A DNA stretch of 64,000 nt, from the NCBI GenBank assembly GCA_037954665.1, contig JBBMOL010000205.1:248001-312000 (forward strand), given 5' to 3'. The DNA is from Laguncularia racemosa. Lineage: Eukaryota; Streptophyta; Magnoliopsida; Myrtales; Combretaceae. The notes under the pieces were generated by a model, which was given only the letters and a program-made list of their open reading frames with translations, had not been told where the DNA came from and did not search any database. Shown piece by piece: positions 11,291 to 21,092 of the stretch (position 1 is the first letter of the stretch; the number at the start of each line of letters is the position of its first letter). The translations under genes were made by a program, and so were the position numbers.

Positions 11291-11499
11291 AGGAATGCAA
11301 AATAGTTATTGATGAGGAGGATGATAATGGGAGTGATGATGATGACATGCCTGATTTGGAGAGTTTTAGTTTAGGGAGCATAGAGGAACTGGTTAGAGGA
11401 GATGTACTAGTTGCTAGGTGTGCTCTTAACACCCAATTGAAAGACGATTGCTATAAGGAGCAGTGTGAGAATCAGTTCCATACTAGATGCCATGTTTAG

Positions 11500-12113
11500 G
11501 GCAAGATGGGTAGTGTGATTGTTGATGGTGGGAGTTGTACTAATGTGGTAAGTACACTCTTGGTTAACAGGTTGGTGTTGTCTACTATAACACACCGAAG
11601 ACCATGTAAACTTCAGTAGCTTAATGATTGTGGCGAGGTTAAGGTAAATACATAAGCTCTTGTTTCTTTTACCATTGGCAAGTATAATGATGAAGTGCTT
11701 TGTGATGTTGTCCCTATGTATGCTGGTGATATATTACATAGAATCCATGGCAATTTAACAGGAAGACAAAGCATGATGTGTATCTCAATAGGTATTCATT
11801 TACCAAGGATGGGCGAAAGATAACTTTGACACCACTTTCCTCAAAGGAAGTATATGAGGAAAAATGTAGAATGGAAAGGTTGAGAGTTGAGGCCGAAGAA
11901 AAAGAAAAGGAGAGTAAAAAGAGTGCTTTAGAGAGTGACAAGAAAGAGAGTGAAAATCAAAAGACTGAAAAGAAAATGAGTGAGATAGAAAAGAGTGGAA
12001 AGAGTGAGAAAAGTGAGAAGAATGAGGGAAAAGAAAAAGGAGAGCAGCATCAGCCTAGAGAGAAAAAAATAAGGAATGTGAGCTTGATAGCTAAGTCAAG
12101 TGAGGTTAGGTAG
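11500..12113 (+). pseudogene. Element B protease and charged linker, broken
   Basis: A retropepsin motif IVDGGSCTN lies at about 11520-11545, with the catalytic Asp present. A degraded LNDCGEVKV...DEVLCDVVPM stretch follows, and frameshifts near 11735 disrupt the GRPWQF motif. An open stretch at 11778-12113 encodes a Lys/Glu/Ser-rich, coiled-coil-like linker that precedes RT in this family. Elements A1 and A2 have the same linker. Confidence 0.75.
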
Positions 12114-13225
12114 ACTTTGAATTTGAATAGGCTTATATTTGTACTTTTGTACAAAGGGGCTTGTTTGGCAACTAATGACTTTAACGTAACTGTGCGTAGT
12201 ATGTTATCTAATTTGTTGCAGGAATTTGAAAACTTGTTTCCAGAGGAGATGCCTAGTGGACTACTGCTCACCAGAGGCATAGAACACTAGATAGACTTCA
12301 TTCCTAAAGCTACCGTACCTAGTAGGCTAGCATATCGAATGAATCTAAGTGAAGTGAAGGAGATCAAAAAACAGGTGGATGAGTTGCTAGCTAAAGGGTA
12401 TGTGAGGGAGAGTCTTAGTCCTTGTTAAGTTCCTATGATACTTGTGCTAAAGAAGGATAGGGCTTGGAGAATGTGTGTAGACTATAGAGCCATTAACAAA
12501 ATCACTTTAAAGTATCGCTATCCTATTCCTAGGTTAGATGATATGTTAGATGAATTGTATGGTTGTTGCTTGTTTACTAAGATTGATTTGAAATCTGGTT
12601 ACTATCAAATTTGTATAAAAGTTGGAGATGAATGGAAAACTACATTTAAGACTAAACATAGATTGTATAAGTGGCTTGTCATGCCATTTGGTCTTACTAA
12701 TGTACTTAGCACTTTTATGTGTTTGATGAATCATGTGCTGCGAGAGTACTTAGGTAAATTTGTAGTGGTTTATTTTGATGATATTTTGATTTACTTCAAG
12801 TGTTTGGATGATCATATTTTGCATGTGCAATTTGTATTAGAAAAACTTAAAGAGGAAAAGTTGTATGCTAATCTTAAGTGTAGTTTTTGCATGAATAAGG
12901 TTAATTTTCTGGGTTTTGTAGTATCTAATCAGGGAGTTGAGGTTGATATGGAGAAGGTTAGAGCCATTAGGGAGTGGCCTAGACCTAAGAATGTGAGTGA
13001 GGTGAGGAGCTTTCATGGTTTTACTAGATTTTATAAGAGATTCATTAGGGATTTTAGCACTATAGCTGCACATTGTTTTTTAAACTGTTTATAAAAGAAT
13101 GTTGGATTTGTTTGGGGTGATGCACAAGAACATGCTTCCAATGAACTTAAGGATAAATTGTGTAATGCACCATTACTTGCTTTGCCTGAATTTACTAAAA
13201 CGTTTGAAATTGAATGTGATGCTAG
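12114..13225 (+). pseudogene. Element B reverse transcriptase, to start of RNase H
   Basis: The open part 12435-13094 (219 codons) carries RT motifs in order: WRMCVDYRAIN at residues 11-21, KIDLKSGYYQI, MPFGLTN, and the catalytic YFDD at residues 113-116. The connection region follows (VNFLGFVVSNQGVEVD, RSFHGF). Stops occur near 12289, 12426 and 13092. The RNase H start (FEIECDASG) reaches CGGCA at 13226-13230, where element A1 is inserted. RNase H resumes in frame context at 20082. RT and RNase H would copy the element RNA into DNA. Confidence 0.9.
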
Positions 13226-13230
13226 CGGCA

Positions 13231-14092
13231 TGATGAGATCCTTGATGAGAGTCAAGCCGGAAGAAGGAATGTGGATCCTCTTGAAGTGCCGCCTAGACCG
13301 ATTACAAGAAGTTGAGCAAAACGACTCAAGGAAGAACTTAACGGGTTGATAAAGGATGTCCATGAAGCCGGAAAGGATTGGAGCAATCATGAAGTTGGAA
13401 CGGATTGGAATAACCATGGGAAGACCCTTACTCTTATACAAGTCACACCGGACACGGGTTGAAGAGGGCGTGTACTTTCAAGGCACGGCCGTGTAAGAAT
13501 CTCAAGATTGCACAGAATCATAAACGGCCAGACACACGGCTAAAAGGCACGGCCGTGTATGGAGTCAAGCAAATGCACAGAAAGGTACACGGTTAAAGTA
13601 CACGGTCGTGTACACGACCGTGTATGTTGCCAGAAGTTGTACAGAAAAGTACACGGCCAAAGTACACGGTCGTGTACACGGCCGTGTATGCCCTACTTGC
13701 CAGCTTTTCCTGTTTCGTGTTTTTACGCAACTTATCTAAGCTACGTTGTTTTGGACTTGTTTTTCATGAATTGTAACCCTAGTATAAAAGCTCCTAGGGT
13801 TTAGAACAACATAGAATTTACATCTTTGAACATTAAACACTTTTGAGAGGCACCTCTTTTGGTTCTTCAAGAACTAAATCGAACTTATCGGATTGATTTC
13901 CGTGGCGTTCATCCCGACTTATCAATCGGTCTTCCATCCCGATTGTGGCGTCTTCATTTTTATACCAAGGTTCTTGTCTCACTTATAGACAACGGGTCGC
14001 GGTTTCCACTTTAGGTGTTTGGGCATCTTAGGCAACGAATTTCCGAACGTATTGATATTGGGTTTCGTCACGGGTTAGCGTGGTTCGTATCA
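13231..14092 (+). repeat. Element A1 5' LTR
   Basis: The LTR starts inside what is integrase-tail coding sequence in the 3' copy. From about 13480 to 13690 it holds clustered CACGGCCGTG-type palindromes, including two roughly 65-bp near-duplicate units. The TATAAAAG box is at 13783-13790. The end GTATCA at 14092 is followed by a 3-bp spacer and the primer site. Confidence 0.93.
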
Positions 14093-14095
14093 GTT

Positions 14096-14107
14096 TGGTA
14101 TCAGAGC
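14096..14107 (+). other. Element A1 primer-binding site
   Basis: TGGTATCAGAGC is a perfect 12-base complement to the 3' end of plant initiator-Met tRNA, 3 bp after the 5' LTR. Confidence 0.9.
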
Positions 14108-14143
14108 TTAGGTTTGTCAAAACATCAAGTTCGGTTGAGGAAG

Positions 14144-14598
14144 GTAATATCAAAAACCCTAACTCCAATTGTTCATATCAATTATCATATTCAATTTCGT
14201 AGTATTGATTGTCTTTTGATAGTGTAATATCGCCTAGGCGATTGTTAAAAAAAAAAAAAGAGTAAAAATCACGACAAAAAAAAAAAGAAGAGAAGAGAAA
14301 AGAAAAGAAAAACGTGATCAAGAGCAACAACCAAGACAAAAAAAAAAAAAATTGGATAGAAAAATAGAGGAAAATTTACGAACCCTAGAGTTTTTTTGAA
14401 TTCTATGGAAGGAAATTGGTGTAGTTCGGGTTAGTTCCAAGAGGATTGAGAAGAGGAAATTGGCAAGTTGATACCATCATTATTTGTGAGAATACACGAG
14501 TGACTATGTGATATCATCATTTGAGCGAAACACGTAAGGGAGTGTATCGTGAGGTTTAATTATATATATATTTGTGTTAGTACTAATCTTTTCTACAG
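14144..14598 (+). other. Putative 5' leader intron of element A1
   Basis: A donor AAG|GTAATA at 14141-14149 and an acceptor with a TACTAAT branch-site match (14581-14587), then CTTTTCTACAG ending at 14598, lie just before the gag ATG at 14604. Element A2 keeps both sites (minus strand, 53371 to 52937). Elements B and C keep an acceptor-like pyrimidine stretch with CAG before their gag ATGs. Splicing is inferred from the motifs only. Confidence 0.45.
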
Positions 14599-14603
14599 GG
14601 ACT

Positions 14604-15690
14604 ATGTCGAGACAACATTCTCCTGAAGGTGAGAGGGGAAGGTTTGATGCTAGGTTAGTAATTGAGGCGTTGAGGGGAGAAATGAAGAGAATGCTCCAAG
14701 AGGGAATGGAACAAATTCATGAGACGGTAGAGCAAAGACTAGAGCAATCCACAAACGTATTCCAAGGGCGTAAGAGGGAGAGTCGTTCTAGGAGAGTACC
14801 GAGGGTGGAGATGAAATGTCGGATGAGGATTTCTATGAGCCTTCTGTTGGGAGTTATAGAGGTTATAGTGGTCGGAATAGAGGAACTAGAGATTGGGAAG
14901 ATAGAGGAGATAGGAATAGAGAGGATGATCAATTGAGTAGCATAAAGATGAAGATTCCTCCTTTCCAAGGGAAGAATGATCCCGAGGCGTATTTAGAGTG
15001 GGAGAAAAAGGTGGAGATGGTGTTTGATTGTCACAACTATAGTGGGAGAAAGAAAGTAAAACTTGCTGCCATTGAGTTTTCGGATTATGCTATAATGTGG
15101 TGGGATTAACTAATGTTGAATAGGAGAAGGAGTGGTGAGCCACCTATTGAGTCTTGGGAAGAGATGAAAAGAGTGATGAAGAAACAGTTTGTGCCTACGT
15201 ATTACTATCGTGAATTGCACAACAAGTTGCAAATTCTGAGGTAAAGAAGCCGAAGTGTAGAAGAGTATTTCAAGGAGATGGAAGTCACTATGATTAGGGG
15301 GAATATAGAGGATGATAGAGAGGCTACAATGGCTAGGTTTCTTGCGGGGTTGAAGAGAGAAATCCAAAATGTGGTTGAATTGCAGCATTATGCAGAATTG
15401 GAGGATATGGTTCACATGGCTATAAAGGTTGAGAACCAGCACAAGAGGAAAGGTAATAGTAATGCACGGTTTCGACAGGGTAATGGTTCATCCACTTGGA
15501 AGACCAACCAATGGAAGAAAGAAGAAAAGCCTTTACCCACCAAACCAAAAGGGGAGCTGAGGAAAGCGGGTTCTACTCCTGGTAATCAAAGTAACCCTGA
15601 TTCTTCTACTTCTAGAAATCGTGACATTAGATGCTTTAAATGCCAAGGTAGAGGCCATATTGCTAGTCAATGTCCAAATAGGCATGTGAT
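14604..15690 (+). pseudogene. Element A1 gag, broken
   Basis: ATG at 14604 (MSRQHSPEGERGRF...), the same start as the intact A2 gag. The capsid part has KMKIPPFQGKNDPEAYLEWE and, after breaks, a FLAGLKREIQNVVELQHY segment. A CCHC zinc knuckle (CFKCQGRGHIASQC) lies at 15632-15673. Compared with A2 there is a one-base loss near 14808, a stop at 15107 (Gln codon lost) and a stop at 15241. Gag packages the RNA and builds the particle. Confidence 0.9.
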
Positions 15691-16605
15691 GATTTTGTGT
15701 GATGATGGAGAGTATAAGACTGAAGGGGATAGTGAAGAAGATGATATGCCTCCATTAGAGGATGCTAGTGATGATGAGGAGCCTGCAATGGGAAGGCTAG
15801 TGGCAGTAGTGAAGCGAGCTTTAAATGTGCAGGTGAAGGAGGAAGAAGAGGTGCGAAGAGAGAATATATTTCATACTAGATGTTATCTAGGAGATCACAT
15901 TTATAGTTTGATCATTGATGGAGGGAGTTGCACCAATGTAGTGAGTAACTTTATTGTTGAGAGTCTGGGGCTCAAAACTGTTACACCCTAGTCCATATAA
16001 ATTGCAGTGGTTGAATGATAGTGGAGAGACTAAGGTGAGTAAGCAAGCATTGATTGGGTTTCGCATTGATAGATATGAGGATGAGATGTTATGTGATGTA
16101 GTGCCAATGCAAGCATGTCATGTGTTGTTGGGGAGGCCATGGCAATTTGATAGGAAGGTTGTTCATGATGGCTTTTCTAACAAGTATACGCTTGTTCACC
16201 AAGGGAAAAGTTTTAACCTTAAACCTTTAACCCCTAAACAAGTGTATGAGGATCAGTTGCAGCTACAACAGTCGTTTGCAAAACACAAGGTGAGTGAAAA
16301 GCAGAGCGAGAGTGAGAGAGCAAAAGACAATGAGAAGAAAAGGGAATATAAAAGTCAAGATCAAAAGGAAAAGGAGAGGAAGGCTGGAAAGAGTATGAGA
16401 GGCCAAGTTGAAGGGGAATCAACTTTGGTGGTGAGTGAAAAGGAGAGGGCAGCCTTGCAAAAGGAGAGTTGTGTGGCAAGAGCGAGTGTAGTGAGGAGAG
16501 CGTTAGTGATGAAGCAACCTATGTTGTTGCTGGTTTTTAAGGAAACATGTTTGACTACTAACGACTTATCTAACTCTTTGCCTAGTGTGGTTGTGTCTCT
16601 TGTGT
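15691..16605 (+). pseudogene. Element A1 protease and linker, broken
   Basis: The retropepsin active site IIDGGSCTN lies near 15911-15937. A 2-base loss near 15978 shifts the frame before YKLQWLNDSGE. The conserved VLLGRPWQFDRK and a Glu/Lys/Ser-rich linker (about 16250-16450) follow. The frame then ends in a stop at 16603-16605 where A2 has a sense codon. The protease would cut the Gag-Pol polyprotein. Confidence 0.88.
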
Positions 16606-17860
16606 AGGACTTTGAAGATGTCTTTCCTGAGGAGATTCCAAAGGGATTACCACCTATTCGTGGTATTGAGCACTGGATTGACCTTGTACCCAGAGCATCG
16701 ATTCCAAACAAGCCAGCTTATAGGAGCAATCCGGAGAAGACAAAGGAACTCCAAAGGCAGGTCAATGAATTAATGGAGAAGGGGTATGTGAGAGAGAGCA
16801 TGAGTCTATGTGTAGTGCCTGTGATTTTGGTGCCTAAGAAGGATGGGACATGGAGGATATGTGTTGACTGCCGCGCCATCAACAACATTACGGTAAAGTA
16901 TCGTCATCCCATTCCTCGCTTAGATAACATGTTAGATGAGTTACATGGGTCTAATGTCTTTTCTAAAATTGATCTGAAAAGTGGATATCACCAAATTAGA
17001 ATAAAAGAAGGTGATGAATGGAAATCTGCATTTAAGAAAAAATATGGATTGTATGAGTGGTTAGTAATGCCTTTCGGGTTAACTAATGCACCTAGTACTT
17101 TTATGAGACTTATGAACCATGTTTTGAGGACATTTATTGGAAAATTTGTGGTTGTCTATTTTGATGACATTCTTATTTACAACAAAAGTTTGGAAGATCA
17201 TATGTCACACTTGAGGGATGTTTTAGAAGTGCTTTGAAAGAAACAATTATATGCTAACCTCAAGAAGTGCACTTTTTGCACAGACAAACTTGTGTTTCTT
17301 GGTTTTGTTGTTAGTGCGCAGGGAATACAGGTTGATGAAGAAAAGGTTCGTGCGATCCAAGAATGGCCTAGTCCAACCAATGTAAGTAATGTGCGGAGTT
17401 TCCATGGACTAGCGAGCTTTTACAGGAGATTTGTGAAGGATTCCAGCACCATTGTAGCACCACTTACTGAGGTAATTAAGAAGAACGTGGGGTTCAGCTG
17501 GGGAGAGCAACAAGAGAAGGCCTTTCAGACGCTTAAAAATAAGTTGACTCAGGTGCCGTTACTTGCTTTACCTAACTTTGCTAAAACGTTTGAAATTGAG
17601 TGTGATGCTTCAGGATTAAGTATTGGAGCAGTGCTTATGCAGGAGAGAAGACCGATTGCATTCTTTAGCGAGAAGCTAAGTGGGGCAACCTTGAATTACC
17701 CTACTTACGACAAGGAGCTATATGCATTGGTTCGAGCCCTGGAGACGTGGCAACACTACCTTTGGCCAAAAGAGTTCGTGATCCACACTGATCATGAATC
17801 TTTGAAGTATTTGAAGGGGCAACAAGCTGAACAAAAGGCATGCTCGTTAGGTGGAGTTCA
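16606..17860 (+). pseudogene. Element A1 reverse transcriptase and RNase H, broken
   Basis: RT motifs run through an open frame from 16773 (154 codons): WRICVDCRAIN, FSKIDLKSGYHQI, MPFGLTNAPSTF and catalytic YFDD at residues 129-132. A stop at 17235 interrupts the frame in the thumb. It continues with FLGFVVSAQGIQVD and the RNase H catalytic segments FEIECDASG, DKELYALVRALE and HTDHESLK. A small frameshift near 17840 separates it from integrase. Together these domains would turn element RNA into double-stranded DNA. Confidence 0.92.
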
Positions 17861-19446
17861 TCGAAACATTTCCATATGTCATCCACTACAAGCAAGGTAA
17901 AGAGAATGTAGTTGCTAATGCACTTTCTAGAAGGTATACTCTTATCTCTACTCTTAGTTCTAGACTTCTTGGTTTTGAGCACATTAAGGAGTTATATGCT
18001 GCTGATCGAGATTTTTGTGAGGAGTATGTGCAATGTGAGAAGAGTGGGCATGGAAAATTTTATAAACATGACGGATTCTTGTTTAGGGAGAGTAAACTGT
18101 GCATTCCAATTTGTTCTCAAAGAGAGTTACTTGTGAGGGAGTCTCATGGAGGAGGTTTAATGGGACACTTTGGAGTAGCTAAAACATTAGGGGTATTGCA
18201 TGAACACTTCTATTGGCCTCACATGAAACGAGATGTTGAGAGGATTTGTGAGCGATGTGTCACATGTAAGCAAGCGAAATCTAGAGTCCAACCTCAAGGG
18301 CTTTACACCCCACTTCCCATTCCTCATGAGCCTTGGGTAGATATTTCTATGGATTTTGTGTTAGGATTACCCAGGTCTAAACATGGTCGGGATTCTGTTT
18401 TTGTAGTTGTTGATAGGTTTTCCAAAATGGCACATTTCATTCCTTGTCACAAAATGGATGATGCTTGTAATATTGCTAATTTATTCTTTAGGGAAGTTGT
18501 GCGATTGCATGGTATGCCTAGAACAATTGTATCAGATAGGGATGCTAAGTTCTTAAGCTACTTTTGGAAGACTTTGTGGGCTAAGTTAGGAACTAAGTTA
18601 TTGTTTTCTACTACTTGTCATCCACAGACTGATGGACAAACTGAGGTAGTGAATCGAACTTTATCTACTTTGTTGAGGGCTGTAATTAAAAAGAATATTA
18701 AAAGTTGGGAGGATTGTTTGCCGCATGTTGAATTTTCCTATAACCGTACAGAGCATTCTGGTACTAAATTTTCTCCTTTTGAAATTGTGTATGGTTTTAA
18801 TCCACTAACTCCTTTGGATTTATCAGCTTTGCCTATTTCTGAGTATGTTAATTTAGATGGCAAGAAGAAGGCCGAATTTGTTCAACAGATCCATGAGAAG
18901 GCAAGGTTGAACATTGAATGACGAACAGAGCAGTATATGAAACAAGCCAACAAGGGTCGTCGACAAGCTGTTTTTGAACCTGGAGATTGGGTTTGGGTTC
19001 ACATGCGCAAAGAGCGGTTTCCCGTGCAGCGTCGATCTAAACTACTTCCTAAAGGCAATGGACCATTTCAAGTTCTTGAGCGCATCAACGACAATGCATA
19101 CAAGATAGATTTGCCTGGTGAGTATCAAGTAAGTGCCACATTTAATGTTACTGATCTTAGTCCTTTTGATGTAGGTGACGATTTGAGGACAAATCCTTAT
19201 CAAGAGGAGGGGAATGATGAGATCCTTGATGAGAGTCAAGCCAGAAGAAGGAATGAGGATCCTCTTGAAGTGCCGCCTGGACTGATCACAAGAAGTCGAG
19301 CGAAACGACTTAAGGAAGCACTTAACGGGTTGATAAAAGATGTCCATGAAGCCGGAAAGGATTGGAGCAATCATGAAGTTGGAACGGATTGGAACAACCA
19401 TGGGAAGACCCTTGCTCTTATACAAGTCACACCGGACACGGGTTGA
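17851..19446 (+). pseudogene. Element A1 integrase with LTR-encoded tail, one stop
   Basis: The open frame 17851-18921 has the HHCC zinc finger (H99, H106, C136, C139) and the catalytic core D168, D229, E265 with exactly 35 residues between the last two, the D,D35E signature. A stop at 18919 splits off the C-terminal domain. The next frame, 18937-19446, reads GDWVWVHMRKERFP, FNVTDLSPF, then EEGN encoded by the polypurine tract. It runs 232 bp into the 3' LTR and contains GLITRSRAKRLKEAL. No canonical chromodomain follows. The LTR-encoded TRSRAK motif is why I place the element near CRM chromoviruses. Confidence 0.9.
19202..19214 (+). other. Element A1 polypurine tract, also coding
   Basis: AAGAGGAGGGGAA directly precedes the 3' LTR and primes plus-strand DNA synthesis. 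It is read in frame as part of the integrase tail. Element A2 has the same tract on the minus strand at 39773-39785, and element B has AAGGAAAGGGGGAA at 37262-37275. Confidence 0.85.
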
Positions 19447-20076
19447 AGAAGGCGTGTACTTTCAAGGTATGACCGTGTAAGAATCTCAAGATTGCACAAA
19501 ATCATACACGGCCAGACACACGGCTAAAAGGCACGGCCGTGTATGGAGTCAAGCAAATGCACAGAAAGGTACACGATCAAAGTACACGGTCGTGTACATG
19601 ACCGTGTATGTTGCCAGAAGTTGTACAGAAAAGTACACGGCCAAAGTACACGGTCGTGTACACAGCCGTGTATCCCCTGCCGGCCAGCTTTTCCTGTTTC
19701 GTGTTTTTACGCAACTTATCTAAGCTACGTCGTTTTGGACTTGTTTTTCACGAATTGTAACCCTAGTATAAAAGCTCCTAGGGTTTAGAACAACATAGAA
19801 TTTACATCTTTGAACATTAAAAACTTTTGAGAGGCACCTCTCTTGGTTCTTCAAGAACTAAATCGAACTTATCGGATTGATTTCCGTGGCATTCATCCCG
19901 ACTTATCAATCGGTCTTCCATCTCGATTGTGGCGTCTTCATTTTTATACCAAGGTTCTTGTCTCGCTTATAGACAACGGGTCGCGGTTTCCACTTTAGGT
20001 GTTTGGGCGTCTTAGGCAACAAATTTCCGAACGTATTGGTATTGGGTTTCGTCACGGGTTAGCATGGTTCGTATCA
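19215..20076 (+). repeat. Element A1 3' LTR
   Basis: 862 bp, the same length as the 5' copy. The first 232 bp encode the integrase tail. The palindrome cluster lies at about 19466-19675 and TATAAAAG at 19767-19774. It ends GTATCA and is followed by the CGGCA duplication. Confidence 0.93.
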
Positions 20077-20081
20077 CGGCA

Positions 20082-21087
20082 TAGGAGTTAGAGTTGTTGT
20101 AATGCAGAATCATAGGCTACTAATGTATTTCAGTGAGAATTTGAGTAGAGCAGCTTTGAAGTATCCAACCTATGATAAAGAGTTATATGCCTTGGTGCAA
20201 GCTTTGCAGACATGGCAGCATTACCTTTGGCCCAAGGAGTTTGTGGTGCACACGAACCATAAGAGTTTGAAGCACTTAAAGGGTCAAGATAAGCTGAATA
20301 AAAGGCATGCCATGCCCAGTGGGTGGAATTTGTTGAGACATTCCCATATGTGATCAAGTATAAGCATGGTAAAGAAAATGTGACTGCTGATGCGTTGTTA
20401 AGAAAGTATGCTTTACTTAACTCACGTAGTACTTCATTGTTAGGCTTTGAGTTTGTGAAGGAGTTATATCCACATGATGCTGTTTTTTGTGAAATTTATA
20501 CTACTTGTGCTAATGGGGTTGGATTAAATGATTTTTATGTGTCTAATGGATTTTTGTTTAAGAAGAATAAATTATGCATTCCCAAGAGTTCTATGAGGGA
20601 ACTGTTAATTAAAGGGGTACATGGAGGGGGCTTAATGGGGGCATTTTGGGGTGAGGAAGACCTATAATATGCTATGTAAACATTTCTATTAGCTTGGAAT
20701 GAGACATAATGTGTATAAAGTGTGTAAACATTGTATTACACATAGAGAGACTATGTCTAGATTGAAGCCATATGGATTATACACCATTACCTATTCTTGA
20801 TGAACCTTGGACTAATTTGTCTATGGACTTTGTGCTTAGATTACCTAGAACTAGGAAAGATAGTGATAGTATCTTTGTTTTGATTGATCGATTCAGTAAA
20901 ATAGATCATTTTATTCCTTGTCATAAAACTGATGATGCTAAGTTAATTGCTGATTTTTTCTTCAAAGAGGTTATGCATTTGCATGGCATACTTAAAAGCA
21001 TTGTCAGTGATAGAAATGTTAAATTTCTAACTCACTTTTGGCAAATGTTGTAGGGAAAGTTGGAAACTAAACTATTGTTTTCAACTA
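20082..21087 (+). pseudogene. Element B RNase H end and integrase first half, broken
   Basis: RNase H resumes here after element A1: YFSENLSRAALKYPTYDKELYALVQ and VVHTNHKSLKHLKG. Integrase follows: an HGGGLMG zinc-finger start (20620-20660), stops near 20667, then CKHC and a core with LSMDFVLRLP (first catalytic Asp) and SIVSDRNVKF (second Asp). A stop at 21051 precedes the Ogre insertion at 21092. The third catalytic residue lies on the far side of that insertion, at 34550 onward. Confidence 0.88.
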
Positions 21088-21092
21088 CCTGT

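Larger units (their letters stand above)
13231..20076 (+). mobile_element. Element A1: full-length CRM-like Ty3/gypsy retrotransposon
   Basis: Two 862-bp LTRs (13231-14092 and 19215-20076), TGATGAGATCC...GTATCA, are flanked by CGGCA on both sides (13226-13230, 20077-20081). The interior has an iMet primer site, an intron-like leader, gag, PR, RT, RNase H and INT, with a PPT at 19202-19214. The LTRs differ at roughly a dozen positions in the first 260 bp compared by eye, so the insertion is moderately old. Coding breaks include frameshifts near 14808, 15978 and 17840 and stops near 15107, 15241, 16605, 17235 and 18919. It shares its family with A2. It is inserted in the RNase H of element B. 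Confidence 0.95.

Noticed and set aside
13480..13690. CRISPR-like repeat array
   Set aside because: The repeats are short palindromes inside a retrotransposon LTR of a plant genome, with irregular spacing and no spacers of fixed length.
13559..13804. Open frame of 81 codons (and its copies at 19543, 39192 and 53765)
   Set aside because: It reads through the LTR palindrome cluster and promoter. No known domain; its presence in each LTR copy follows from the repeat.
18937..19446. Classical chromodomain at the integrase end
   Set aside because: No chromodomain pattern with aromatic cage residues. The tail instead carries the LTR-encoded ITRSRAK motif.
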